Position numbers and translations under genes: made by a program. The notes under the pieces are model-generated. The model did not search any database. It had not been told where the DNA came from and saw only the letters and a list, made by a program, of their open reading frames with translations. This document shows positions 1 through 11,489 of a stretch of DNA of 64,000 nucleotides, piece after piece; positions within the stretch are counted from its first letter, which is position 1; each line of letters starts with the position of its first letter. Origin of the DNA: Rhizophagus irregularis (lineage: Eukaryota > Glomeromycota > Glomeromycetes > Glomerales > Glomeraceae); NCBI RefSeq assembly GCF_026210795.1, contig NC_089450.1, positions 3,038,001 to 3,102,000 on the forward strand, in the 5' to 3' direction.

Positions 1-1249
1 CTAATGTAATTCGTATATAACACATCAAATTAAGTCATAAAATTGGCTAATAAGGCTGCTCATTGGTAACTCCGTCATGCACAAATGTAGAAGAATTAAC
101 GAAAAAAGTAACAAATATTATTATGTATTATCGTAATAAAGAATTGCTGTAGAATTAGAAAAGCTATTTCTAACCTGCCTACTGTATTATCGACGATATC
201 TATCTCGTGATAATTTAATAGTGTTTGATTCCCTACCCTATTATTATGTATGCAATGAGTCATACACCAAATAAAATCCGACAACGTTTCTGGCAATTTA
301 ACGTAATTTAGTAATATTCGAAACGAAAAAGTGGCTTTTACAAACATAAACTTATTGAAAACAATCAATTTATAAAAAAGGCAGTAATTTACCTTGTATT
401 ATTATGTTCTCATTATAAATTACCATATTTAGCTCAAAATAAGTATGTTATATATGGCCCGCTGTAGTTATTGTATCATATTTTTATATGTGATTAATTT
501 CCTTTTTTTCTTTCATAGAAATCTTATTGATTGTTTAGCTGCCGAAACCGGGGTTTGACAAAAAAAAAATTTATTTATTATTTTTTTTTTTCTTATATCA
601 AAAATAATAAAAAAAATTTTTTTTTTATTTGTTATTACAATCTGACCAATTTTGACCATTAAATTTCGCGGTTTCTTTATCCCCAGAAGTTGTTTACATA
701 AATTAATTATTATAAAATTTCCCCTTGTTTTCCTTATTTTATCTTATTTTACTTTTTAAACATTTTAAATTGTAAAATCATTGTTAAAATTATTTAACCA
801 TACGCAGTAAATTTTGAAAGGAAACTTAAACATATCATCCCTTGCGTAATCACAAAATAAAATTGTATGTAAGCAAAGCACCGCTTATTTTTTTTTTTCG
901 CTATCAGATCAATTTAAGTTAAAAACTTTCTCGGCCCATACTTTCCCATGCAAATTAGTTGCAAAATTTTAATGGATGAATGAGACTTTGTTTGAACTCT
1001 AATGTAATAATGTGTTATTACATAATATTGATAGTCCGCAGTCCGCAGCTTTTTAAACATTGTAATGCAATTCAACTTGTAAATCGCCGAATAGACATAT
1101 AACTTTAACTGTATAACTGTAATTGTTTTTCATTACTTCTCCGCTTATTAATACCAAAATTTTTTTAAATTATCATAAGTACCTTTAAACAAATCAACAA
1201 ACTCTTTACTTTTTCCTTAATATAGCGTGAAAAAAAATGAAACAATTGG
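1..1249. other. gene-free A+T-rich stretch
   Basis: I see no convincing gene. From about 370 to 845 the sequence is an older copy of a repeat block found again at 9960-10270 and, in part, at 32090-32270. Shared pieces include the phrase 'agctgc' followed by a G-rich 'ccggggtttg' stretch, a run of T and A homopolymers, and 'aattttgaaaggaaa'. It is therefore the upstream flank of the duplicated gene-family segment that follows. Confidence 0.5.
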
Positions 1250-4200
1250 TATTTTACTATAATCACGTGCCCGGGCTTTTTTGATTGCACTGTGGTGTGC
1301 TGTTACGCCTGCTTTGTCATACATTAAAAAATAATATAAAATCCACGTTTGCCCCAAAAAATCGAGTGTTTTTATATCGTATCACAAAAAAAAAAAAAAA
1401 TTATTTCGTCTATTATAAATTGTACCAAAATGAAATTGGTAATTATTACTTATTTTTATATCGGTGAATTATATTAATTAAACTGATTATTATTACCATT
1501 TTTTTAAAATAGCTTCCTTTAAATCGTAATCAAATTAATACAAATGAATTTCTTAATAGATTGTGGATTAGATATTTCTTACTTTTGAGAATTTCCTTCT
1601 TGTGATATTATCGGATCAAAAGCACGAACAACATGTATCAGTTTCTGTTGAGGTTTCTTCCAATATATCAGATCATTCAGATCATACGTTGATGCTATAT
1701 CAGAAAATAAAGAACATGACAGGAAACATCGTAAATTGGATCATTTAATTGATTTAGCTGGTGATGGTAGTGGAGTTGCAGGTGGTGAGTTCGTCATATG
1801 TTGGTTTTACCTTATAATATCGAATATACACCTACAATTTTATTTGGAAGGTAAAATAACTTTCAAATATTTAATAATTGAAGCTATTTTTATTTATCAA
1901 TCGTATTTTTATAAACAGACGATGAAGGAATTGGTGCATTTCTTTGGTGATAGTGTACTTAAAAGTCGAACTCATTCACAACTTGGATCTACTATTATTT
2001 TTACCGGTGTCACTGCAGATTGGAATGTTGCGCGATCTTTATATTCAATAGCAGACATTCAATCTTGTATTGATAAAGTGAGACCTGTAAGATTTGGTGA
2101 ACATCTGGTGAGTTTCGCTGATACACATATTTTCAGTAATTTTTTTTTATATAATTCTAACATACTCAATAGAATTTATATGAACTCGAAGTTGATGGTG
2201 CATATGGTTTAGATTATTGTAATTGGATGATTGATTGTGGAGGTGAAAAGGTAACTTAACATTTAAGGATATGGATATGTCTTAATTAATTATTTACTTA
2301 TTATAAAAAAAAAACTTGAATCTTTTTTAATAGATTAGTATAGTGTCATCATCATCCATGGTACAAAATATACATCCTTTGCCTTTTGATGAGACGGTAT
2401 TCAGTAATGCTGATGTTTTAACATTTTTATCCTTAAAATTCGGTCCCGGTCTCGGGGATTTATAATTTATATGATTTATATTTGTATATTATGGTATATT
2501 ATAATATATTTTGTATATTATCATTCTTAGCGACTTGCGTGATAAGGATGGAGCTAGATTTGAAACTATTCTTATTGAAATTGGAAATTGTGTTGGTACG
2601 AATAAAATATAATTTAAGCTTAGCATGATTTAATTTAAATATTATAACTAATTAATTATATTTATTAGCCAACACTTTAAAAAATAAAGGAAATGATTTA
2701 TTCCCTTTACGATGAATGGAATTATTTTTGATATAATAGGTTTTTTGAGTCAACATCTAAGGGCCGTAGGATTACGTGGTATTCCCTTCTATGCAGTATA
2801 TCCTATGGCTGAGGAATCCCTCAAATATTCTAATATATGTGGGGAATGGTACGTTATTTAATTGTTATTAATAATGAAACAGATATTTGTTAATACTATC
2901 TTTATGTCATTAGGATGTGTACCGAGAGACAGCAAAAAATGTACTTGCCAGATAATCTGATGCATTATCAAGACATGATTGAGCAATCGTTATTATATTA
3001 TGCGATAGTTCATTACAGGAAAAATATCAAGAACCATGCGTTGTCTTCGCTGTACATCTGTCATTACGTAGTGGTGCAGCCATTAATTCATTAGATAGTG
3101 GGGAAATAATTCAAGCAATTCAATAATATTTACAAGTTTGTACATTGTAATAATTATTATTATATTACTTTTTCGCGTGACTAATTAATGAGAAATTTAA
3201 GAAGAATCCAGTATGATTGTGAGGAGGCGATGTCAGCGTTTAAAGGTTTACAAACAAAATCTAGTATATATCTTCCAATTGACATTCGATTGACAGTCAA
3301 TGAGGTAACAAATATGTTGAGAGAAAGGAAACCACCTCAGCATGTTTAGAATCGGTCAATATAAGGCCGAATTTACCGAACTCATGAGTGTTTAGATATC
3401 GTTAATATTTCTATTAATTCACAATTTGTTAGGACTGTTATGACAGAAATGTAAGTTTGATGTTTAATATTATTTACATATTTTGTTTGAATTCTCTAAT
3501 AAAATTGTTTTATTATTATTTTAAGCTTGCCTCAAATATTGTATTGGTTAATCTTGGAAAAGATTCGCTAATAGCATCCTTGAATGGAACACTTAATATT
3601 CATAATACAAAAACATCATTAACTTCAGCGGAAAATCAATTAAATCAACAAAGGTATGTTTGTAGGGAATTTAATGTCTCAAAACTTATTAATGAATTAA
3701 CTGAACAAATAGTAAGTTTTAACAAAATAATCTTTTTTTTAATAATAAAATATATTAATAATTTTCTCTAATTTTATTAGTATGGATGTAGAATAGATGA
3801 ATTTGAAGAAGATAAGAGAAATTCAAGATTTATTTGAATAATGAAAATTTTAAAATTATTACAACTGATAATCAAACTAGGATTAAATTAACTAATCGTA
3901 TTATGAGAATCTGTATTCAAATAATTATATTAATAAAGTGATTAATATTGTGATTTGTAAAAAAAAAAAGAACGATAAAAACGTAAAAAATTTTTATATT
4001 TTACAAATTATAGCTGAAAATACAAAGTGATTTTTTTACATGAAATTTATTTTGAAACAATTAAAAAGTTTATTATAATCGAAAGAAATGAATAATTTCA
4101 TTATTTTTGCGAGAAAAAGAATTTCTCATGACGCAGTATATTTTTAAGGTCTTTGCCAACTCTGTAAAAAATTTTTATCCGTGAATATGATACATTTACG

Positions 4201-4450
4201 AAAAAAAACACGAAATGAATTTTTTATATGTCAACCGAACTGGGGACAAATTTTTTTTTCAAAGTCTTTTTTTCATCTAAAATCATCTTTTTTTTTTGGA
4301 AATCTTAGATGTTTTTACATGTAAAATTCATTTTATATACAACTTGGATAAATTTTTTTATTTTTATTTTTATTTTTTATATTTTGTTTAGTTAACCTTA
4401 CGAACATTTTTTTTTCTACTTCTCTTTATTTAATACTATTTTCTTTAAAA
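480..4450 (+). repeat. segmental duplication, copy A (direct repeat of 9960-14480)
   Basis: This segment aligns by eye with 9960-14480 in the same orientation. Matching landmarks are the left block (480-845 with 9960-10270), the block starting 'actataatcacgtgccc' (1259 and 11177), the broken gene, and the right-hand block ending 'gttaaccttacgaac' followed by a T run and 'ctacttctct' (about 4390 and 14456). Copy B differs by holding a LINE fragment at 10270-11165 and about 170 extra bases near 14215-14385. Shorter relatives lie at 23220-23490, 25750-25865, 28620-29520 and 32090-33905. Confidence 0.75.
1610..3838 (+). pseudogene. broken multi-exon family gene, copy A
   Basis: I do not recognise the family, so no function is given. 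Coding-like exons separated by GT..AG introns run through the segment: an S/N-rich start leading to 'KLDHLIDLAGDGSG' (1733-1780), a block with 'TGVTADWNVARSLYSI' (2006-2053), 'NWMIDCGGEK' (2221-2250), a block from about 2713 containing 'GFLSQHLRAVGLRGIPFY', one with 'QEPCVVFAVHLSLRSGA' (about 3030-3080), one with 'EAMSAFKGLQTKSSIYL' (about 3228-3272), and one with 'LASNIVLVNLGKDSLIASL' (3526-3585). The copy is broken by stops and frameshifts, for example the loss of frame around 2930-3010 relative to copy B and the stop at 3348. Three other copies in the window are broken at different places, which suggests a multicopy family decaying independently. It may be an effector-like or transposon-borne family; I could not decide. 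Confidence 0.6.
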
Positions 4451-4915
4451 ATGTCGACCCGCTTTTCACATTTTAAATAGCTTAATAAATAAACTAATAA
4501 ATATATTATCGCTATATGTGCCTCACGTCGACCTTTCAGTTCCTCCCTCTCTCCTGAAAATCCAGAGGAGTGCTTCCTGTGGAGGCCACCCTACGGTGGT
4601 CCTTCCTCCTAATAACGGGTGAAAATATTGATATTAGTATGACTGCGGATTTTTAATAAAAATGATAGGAAGCGGAAAGAGTTTTTTCCAAGTCGGCAAA
4701 ACCTTAGTAACGTTAGAATTTTTGTTAACTTGTTTTTGCGTCACATGATTAATAATAAATTCCTTCAAATGAAATTCCAAATTATCTCTTTGAACATTAG
4801 AAAAGATCAAGTAATCTTGGTGTTGCTCTTCACCTTGTCTGAGTTCGATACTTTTTGTTCAAGAATTGAACAATTAAAGTGTATGATCAGATGATGTTCT
4901 CATTTAATATGATGT
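4451..4915. other. gene-free spacer
   Basis: No gene seen. A short stretch near 4525-4620 is clearly more G+C-rich than its surroundings (cctcacgtcgacc... through ...aataacgggtg) and contains a weak inverted pairing of 'aggccacc' type words, but no structured RNA could be recognised. Confidence 0.35.
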
Positions 4916-4983
4916 GGTAAATTTGAAGATCATTTGGTGGGTGGTAAATTTGAGGATCATTTGGTGGGTTGTAAATTTTATCA
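4916..4983 (+). repeat. 27-bp tandem repeat, about 2.5 units
   Basis: The 27-base unit beginning 'ggtaaatttga' and ending 'tttggtgggt' occurs at 4916-4942 and 4943-4969 with one difference, followed by a partial third unit. It is a short local duplication with no evident function. Confidence 0.85.
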
Positions 4984-5102
4984 TTTGTATAGTTTAAAGT
5001 TTAAAGATGACTGATTGATGTTAGGGCAGCCTTGAAAAAGATAATGTCGATAGGAAAAAAACTATTTTAAAAGGAAATAAAGGTAAAGATAAGGCCAGAG
5101 GC

Positions 5103-5140
<38 letters not shown>

Positions 5141-5791
5141 TAGAGGAAAATAAGAAAAAATCTTTCTTTTATAGCTTTTTTTTTACATTAAACAAAATAA
5201 ATAATTTTAAAATAAATGTCGATCATACTGTAAATTAATTATATTAATTTTTTTTTCCTTTTATTGATTTATACGCTATGCTAACGAACAATATCAAGGC
5301 TTATTTGTTTATTTATGCTATTTGTAACTTATATTATATTAGTTTATAATAATCGGGTCATTGACACAAACTGACAAACTGAGCTTTTCGTACGACGTGA
5401 AATTTTTTAAAATAAAACTATGAAAAAGATTGAAAAAATGTATGTGATATTTTTGAGTCAGTTACACAAACAAGTATTTAATTTTTTTTATATAAGGTCA
5501 AAAAAAATTAAAAAATCAGAAAAAAAATTTCGTGAAAAAATTCTTATTCCCGTATCTATCACATATTTATCTGACTTATCGATAAAATTAAGAACTTACA
5601 TTTTATCGGATTTATCGATCAACTTATATCTAAATTTCGAAATTAAAAACTTATAATTTTATTCCTATTTTTCTATCTATATATATTTATTTAGAAAAGC
5701 GATAATATTTCCAGGATTTTTTTAATGGGTTAAAGGAAATTTTAATTGAATTTCATATTTTACCCGAGTAATTACATACTGTATATCATAC

Positions 5792-5803
5792 TATATATAT
5801 AAA
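5792..5803 (+). promoter_or_regulatory. TATA box of the Q/N-rich gene
   Basis: A TATATATATAAA element lies about 90 bases before the start codon. It and the following leader ('aacaaactctgg' to the ATG) are conserved in the inverted paralogue, where the counterpart is on the minus strand at about 17054-17069. Conservation of both in two diverged copies supports promoter function. Confidence 0.6.
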
Positions 5804-5889
5804 CAAACTCTGGAAACAATAATTCGTCCTGAAAAAATTGATACCTCATTTATTTTATATCAATATAACTCGATAGTCGAAAGAAAACT

Positions 5890-6474
5890 ATGAATACTAA
5901 TAAATCATCACCAAATAATTTTAGTAACAATGTCCACGAATCTAATTTACAAACAACAACTTCTACGCAGCAGGCATACGATACATACGATACATATACG
6001 CATGTCACATATAGTAATGATGTTAATAATGCGATTTTTGATCAACAATCTCAACAATCCATGTCGAACAACAACGCCAATATCGCTTCACCTAATCATA
6101 ATCATCAGCAACAATATCAATATATTCATCAATCCGACATTCCTAACAACACTGTTACTATTACTCCTGACAACAATTATCAACAATCCATGTCCAACAA
6201 TAACGTTAATATTTCTACTGATAATAATCATCACGTTTCAAACAATATTCCTCATAATAACATTCAGCAGCAATCCACGTTCAATAACGTTTCACCTCCG
6301 CAACAAAATCAACCTAGTGATTCATCTCAATCTAATATCCTTCCTTTGCTTAATTCGTTTGGTATTAATATTAGTTCTCCTCAGGCGACTATTATTATTA
6401 TGCCTACAACTAATTCGGATATTCAAAATCAGCTTCAGCAAGTTCTTGCTTATTTGAATCGTTCTCAACAATAA
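5890..6474 (+). CDS. Q/N-rich prion-like hypothetical protein, copy 1
   Basis: An intronless 194-residue reading frame starting at the first ATG after a conserved TATA box and leader. The protein is dominated by N, Q, S, T and H in short runs (for example 'QQSMSNNNANIASPN'), has no signal peptide or membrane segment, and ends in a less biased C-terminus, 'SNILPLLNSFGINIS' followed by a hydrophobic 'TIIIMPTTNSDIQNQLQQ' stretch that could form a strand and a helix. The paralogue at 16383-16967 is about 85 percent identical by eye; indels between the two are in multiples of three except near the last few codons. That pattern suggests the protein has been under selection. Function is unknown; composition is that of aggregation-prone or transcription-associated low-complexity proteins. 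The overlapping frame at 5930-6457 is a composition shadow. Confidence 0.7.
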   Translation: MNTNKSSPNNFSNNVHESNLQTTTSTQQAYDTYDTYTHVTYSNDVNNAIFDQQSQQSMSNNNANIASPNHNHQQQYQYIHQSDIPNNTVTITPDNNYQQSMSNNNVNISTDNNHHVSNNIPHNNIQQQSTFNNVSPPQQNQPSDSSQSNILPLLNSFGINISSPQATIIIMPTTNSDIQNQLQQVLAYLNRSQQ

Positions 6475-6875
6475 ATTCGTAATATTCAATGAATAGGATT
6501 TTCATGTTTCATAATATTCTTTATCCTTTATTTATTTATTCCTTTGTATTTCTAACATATAATGGTTAGTAAAGTTATTACTGTCGCGGTAGAAATACAT
6601 AGTATGACCAAACCATTGTATCTTTCAACATTATTTAATAAATATTATTATTATCTTAATCCTCAACAGTGGTAAAGAGAACTATACATTTTTTACATTT
6701 TTTAAAATTTTGATTATATCGCAGCACGTGAATTTGAGATTCTCTGGTTAAATAACCAAAGTTTTTTTTTATGAATGATAACGATAGTACTGTATATGCA
6801 ATGATACAGTGAATGAATATAATGCTTAAATTATCTAATTGCGAAAAAAATTAATTTTTTATTTATTCAATTAAA

Positions 6876-7034
6876 ATAATTTAATTTATTACAATTCTTT
6901 CACTTGTTCTTTCAAAAGGCAACTCCAACGAAAAATATCAAAAAATTTTTCTGTAAATTCCCTAAACTACTTTTTAAGTCGAAATTAGCTTTTTGTAAGT
7001 TAAAACCTTTTTTATAATGGGTCGTGAGGAATAG
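6876..7034. other. short spacer
   Basis: A+T-rich sequence between the inverted duplication and the kinase remnant; nothing recognisable beyond the decaying 3' end of the kinase remnant. Confidence 0.3.
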
Positions 7035-7402
7035 TACCGGCAATATTATCCACCTTTATTCAAATATTTAATATTTTTTAATTTATTATATGGTATCCCC
7101 ATTCTATTATATTATTCGGTAAAATTGTTTCCATTTGACATTTTTGAATCAAGTTATCAATTTTTTCATTTCAAGATGTCCATTTTGAAAAATGTTCCTT
7201 CATTATCAAGAATTTTAAATCCATCAAAATTCTTACTTATTATATTTATCGCTTCTAATTTTTCATCATGTGAAAATGATTCGTCATTAAGAATGGTTTG
7301 TTTTACAGATTCATATTGTTCTTCCTCATTTTTATCATAACCCTTTAATAAATATGCTTTATTAATTGCATCACTAACTAATTCATTTCTAATAGAAGAC
7401 AT
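7035..7402 (-). pseudogene. 5' remnant of a Glomeromycete-type protein kinase gene
   Basis: The minus-strand frame starting at the ATG at 7402 encodes an N-terminus beginning 'MSSIRNELVSDAINKAY' and reaching 'DKLEAINIISKNFDG..ILDNEGT'-type sequence. As I recall, this is the usual N-terminal leader of the expanded kinase family of Rhizophagus. After a break at about 7170 the next part of that leader appears in another frame ('IDNLIQKCQME', then 'IIEW'), and after a further frameshift 'NIKYL' and 'KGG' at the position of the glycine loop, followed at once by a stop. The catalytic domain is absent. This is a truncated, at least twice frameshifted pseudogene. The family assignment rests on memory of the leader motif and on the order of the pieces. 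Confidence 0.65.
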
Positions 7403-8059
7403 ATTATATGTAAATATTATTTCTTAGGAGCGAGAATTGTTTGATAACTTCCCACTCAGATATGTATTATTATTTGTTATATAATGTTAACGTGCTATTT
7501 ACAACAGCCGATCGTGTTACGTACGGGAACGGGAGTATGTTGAACAGTCCTATTTATATCAAATTTTTAAATAAATCCAAATTACTGTATATAAATTCTA
7601 ATTATTTAAACACCTTTATTTCGAACTTATTTGTATAATTTTACAATCCGGATTTTCCGGTAAAATTCGGTCGTAAGAATCGGGAAAATTTTCAATTCGG
7701 TCACATTAATTTCCGGAGTTTTAACGGAATTTCCCGAAAAGCAAGGAGTAAAAAGAATGACTAGGACATCATCATTTTATCACTTCAATTTTGCCGATCA
7801 TTTGTCGATATATTTTTTTGAAAAATTTCATCAGTATTTACTGTACTTATTTATGTGTAACTTCTACCCACCATAAAGTGGAACTATATAAAGTTTTTTT
7901 TTTTATAAACCTTTTATTAATAGAGCTATATAAAGTAAATTGTGATAAAACTGAAAAGTATTTTAATTTTTAAATATAATTGTGAATGCTATATGTGCTG
8001 TATTAACACGTGCGGGTAATCCTGCATCGTTTTTTTGTTTTATTTCATATTCGTACTTC
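7403..8059. other. gene-free spacer
   Basis: No gene recognised. The stretch 7640-7735 has repeated 'ttccgg', 'cggtcg' and 'ttcccg' words, suggesting a short decayed repeat. Confidence 0.3.
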
Positions 8060-8190
8060 ATAATGACGAAATATATTATTATTGTTTGTGTTCCGTCTTT
8101 GTTTATTATGCCAATCAAAATTCTCAAATAATTAAAATAAGCCTTACAAGTTACAACCTCATTATATAGATTGATATACCCATTTAAGAT
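8060..8190. repeat. short inverted repeat partner of 17345-17460
   Basis: The reverse complement of this interval ('tttgagaattttgattggca' region, then 'cggaacacaaac') matches 17350-17440. It shows that the block exchanged between the 5-9 kb and 15-18 kb regions is larger and more rearranged than the gene duplication alone. Confidence 0.6.
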
Positions 8191-8329
8191 ATATATATAT
8201 ATATATAAGGTAAATTCGGCGTACATGCAACTCTTACCTAAAATTTTTTAACTCATTTTTTTTTTTTAATAGAACATAAAATAAATTGATTTTGTACAAT
8301 TTTTTAATATAAATAATCAGATACGTTAG

Positions 8330-8800
8330 ACTTTGGGGGGATCGAAAAAGAACAAATTTAAATAAAAAAATTTTTTTATTATAAGCCATTGGTTTTTAGT
8401 AAAAAAAAATAATATTTTTTTTTACAATGAAATTTATTTAATTTTAATCTAGAAATATCAATTATAAAAAATATATATAAAATTGTCTAAAATAAAAATT
8501 CTTTAGAAAGTTTAACGTACAATGACAAAATATGAATTCCTGATGAATATTTTAAATATTACTAACAGAAATTTGTGTGTGAGAGAATTTAAATGGAAAA
8601 CAAAATGAAGAAAGAATCAATCAAAAAAAATAAAAATAAAAAAAATTTTCAATATATTGTGAACATATTTGTAAAACAAATAAAAAAGCTCTCTTTCTTT
8701 ATGATGGTTCCAATGGAAATATTTTAACTTTTCCTAGTAAAGAATAATACCAAAGTACACAAGAAATTCAAGTAATTGATTTTTGATCACTAAATTTCTT
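8330..8800 (+). repeat. direct repeat and decayed coding fragment (pairs with 17750-18320)
   Basis: The block matches 17750-18320 in direct orientation, including 'tttacaatgaaatttattta', 'ctaaaataaaaattcttta' and a coding-like stretch. Here the coding part (about 8660-8790) has frameshifts; in the second copy it is open. The protein family is not recognised. Confidence 0.65.
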
Positions 8801-9959
8801 TGTGAACAAAGCGTTGTGGGACGAAGTCTGCCACCCTTCAGTCCCTTCATCCACACAAATTTAAATGAATTATAAAATAGAACATTATATGCAGGAGTGA
8901 TCGGCATTAACACCCAAAATACTAAGATTCCTGCGCCTCATTCCTAATTAGATACCACAGCTTTATCTACAGATGTATGAACTGAAGGTTACATAAATTT
9001 TTATAAATAAAGGATCACAGTAGTATGCAAGGATTATCTCTAAGTCTCTAACATTAACAAGACTGTATTTTTCCCTCCAAACATGGCCACTTTAATTACT
9101 ACCTTTTTTTACTGATTGACAGTTACAACCTCTGATTTTAAAAAAAGGTCTGGGCTTTGAGTTGCGCTAAGTATACATCCAGTTCTTTCTTTTTTTTTTA
9201 TGATGCCAGATGGAATATTACATAAAACAAGTTAACTATAATGTTTCTTTTTCAATATAGTGAGGATATTTAAGTTTAATTGTCAAGATCTAACCTCTAG
9301 TCTAACCCCAGAGAATTTATCTTGAGATGAAGCTTCCTTATTCGTGTTATCTAAAATTAAACCACCAGCAATCGGCAAAATTCTCGGCATTAAATTTTGC
9401 TGCTGGTAATATTGTACATACGGAAACATGCATAAAGATCTTTTCCTTACAAGAACGAGTTTTTACTTTATAACATTTAATTTTTTTAAGTGGATAAAGA
9501 TAAGGTTTATTTATTTATATTTAATCGATAAATATTTTCATCATATTTATAAAAAAAAAATTTTTTTAGATGACTATCAATTTATTTATTAATCCTTTGT
9601 TTGTATTGCAAGCAAATATGCCTGCACTGATGTATTTTAAATTTAATTATCACTGTGATATTTCTAACGAATAATGCTCTAATTTTTTCCCTTTTTTTTA
9701 GAAAAATAATTCTATTATTTAAAATACCTCAACGGCTCAACCTCTTCAATATACTGAAATTTAACCTTATTTATTTTTTATTCATTCAAGTTTCAGATGT
9801 TAAACGAAATTGAAATTGGAAATTTTAATTAAACTAAACAAAAACTTTTTGGCACAGATACAAGCACAAATATTTACCAAATATGGCTTTTATTAGTGAT
9901 ATAATGATCAGCAGGATATATTTTCATTATAGATTTATTATATTTATATTTAGCACAAA
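8801..9959. other. gene-free stretch
   Basis: No gene recognised. Around 9360-9420 an imperfect inverted pairing occurs ('accaccagca' and 'gcaaaatt' with 'aattttgc' and 'tgctggt'), which could form a small hairpin. The 8800-9000 stretch is more balanced in composition and may be an old coding relic, but I found no frame to support it. Confidence 0.3.
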
Positions 9960-10267
9960 AATTACGTATGTAACTAATTTCCTTTTTTTCAATTTTTTTA
10001 TTTATTTTTATTGTTTATATTCAATTTTTTCATAATAAATATTGATTGTTTAGCTGCTTGATCTTTGTAGCGCAAAACTGGAGTTGGAAAAAAAATTTTT
10101 TTTTTCACTACAATCTGACTATTAGTAATTTTCACGATATCTTATCCCCGAAATTCATTATTTTTACAAAATTTCTCACAGTTTTCCTTATTTACTTTTA
10201 AGGATTAAAATTAATAACAACATACTAGTTAAAGTTGGTCAGTAAAATTTTGAAAGGAAATTAAACA

Positions 10268-11165
10268 TAATGTATTTATTTTATTTTATTTTATTTTTAA
10301 AATTTAGACAATGATGGGGCCCTAAAAGCCTGTGGGATGAACCCCTAAAAAGGAAGCTACACGACCCACTATGAATGTAAAAAAAACCCAACCTCCTCAA
10401 ATCGTCCTGCCTGTTATTTAAAAAAACAACACTAGGCATGACCTGCATTGTAAGGAAACGGATATATATGAAAAGAAGAAGAAAAGAATGAAAAGAAAGA
10501 AAAAAAGAAACTATTATCATTTAAAAAATCTATATAAGAATTTTAACCCAAAAAATCGGTCCACCCTCCAGAATGTAAATAATTGGAAGTAATAAGGACC
10601 AACCACAGTGGAGTCGGAGGCCTAGGAGTTTGGAACCCTAGACATAAACGGATGTCTACGGGGTAAGGCAGAGGAATTCGCGGCGGTAGGTATAGAAGAC
10701 GAATCCAAAGTAGGGCTCAGATTAACCGTATTGGACGTGGAATTAGAAGAGCGGGAAGTGGTAAAACGTTTAACTCGTTTTTTGTTTTTAGTAGTGATAT
10801 GCGTGCGTTCCCAAGCGCGAAGGTTATTATTGTGCTGAGGCAAATCGTTTGGTATAATGATTGCTGAATAGCTAAAAAGAATTCAAATATAATTTTTTTG
10901 GTCAACGTTGCTTTGAACGTGAACGAATGTACTAAGTCATAAAGACTTTGAGGATCAACTGTGTAAAATTAAATAAATTTCGTGTGATGAAAACATCAAA
11001 AAGATCATATCTCTCAACACTATCAAAATTTGTTTGTGGGTTTATAAAGTGGAGTTAATAAAAGGACGTAAATTATCACGAAAACCCAAAAGGAAGTTGA
11101 TGTCTGGTTCTTTGAAACAGGTCGGACAGGGAATACCATTGTCCGAATGTATCATGCACATCATA
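10268..11165 (-). mobile_element. LINE (non-LTR retrotransposon) 3' fragment
   Basis: Read on the minus strand, a C-terminal coding remnant appears: a 'CPTCF' cysteine pair after 'HSDNGIP' (about 11150-11100), a stretch 'HEIYLILH' (about 10988), 'ATLTKKIIFEFF' (about 10905), then 'PQHNNNLRAWERTHI' (10843-10795) and a basic S/T-rich tail. Several stops and frameshifts break it. It ends in a block that closes with a repeated TAAAA/AATAA tail (10295-10268), the normal 3' end of a LINE. The same 3' block occurs at 38815-39340. As I recall, this tail is common in Rhizophagus genomes. The fragment is 5'-truncated and has no reverse transcriptase core. Confidence 0.65.
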
Positions 11166-11489
11166 TATGTGTTCACTATAATCACGTGCCCGGCTTTTGA
11201 TTGGTGTGCTGTTACACCTGCTTTGTCATACCTTAAAAAATAATATAAAATCAGGTCTTTTTCACGTTTGTCCTAAAAAAATTCTTTAGGTGTTTTTATA
11301 TCGTATCACAAAAAAAAAATAATTTATTTAAATTGTACCGAAATGAAATTGGTAATTACTACTTATTTTTATATTGGTGAATTAAATTAATTAAACTGAT
11401 TATTATTACCATTTTTAAAATAGGCATCCTTTAAAGTCATAATCAAATTAACGCAAATGAATTTCTTAATAGATTGTGGATTATATACT

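Larger units (their letters stand above)
5490..6875 (+). repeat. inverted duplication, left arm (pairs with 15800-17300)
   Basis: Read in reverse complement, 15800-17300 matches this segment: flank with 'ttatcggatttatcgatc', the TATA region, the leader, the whole coding region and about 400 bases of 3' flank including 'cagcacgtgaattt' and the 'tgcgaaaaaaa' end. The arms are about 9 kb apart. Divergence is greater in the flanks than in the coding region. Confidence 0.8.

Noticed and set aside
1736-2212. 158-residue frame as an intact gene
   Set aside because: It reads through an intron-like stretch and joins exons of the broken family by chance, as comparison with copy B shows.
5930-6457. Long second reading frame over the Q/N-rich gene
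   Set aside because: It overlaps a better frame, starts inside it and has an I/L/N composition expected from reading CAA/AAT repeats out of frame.
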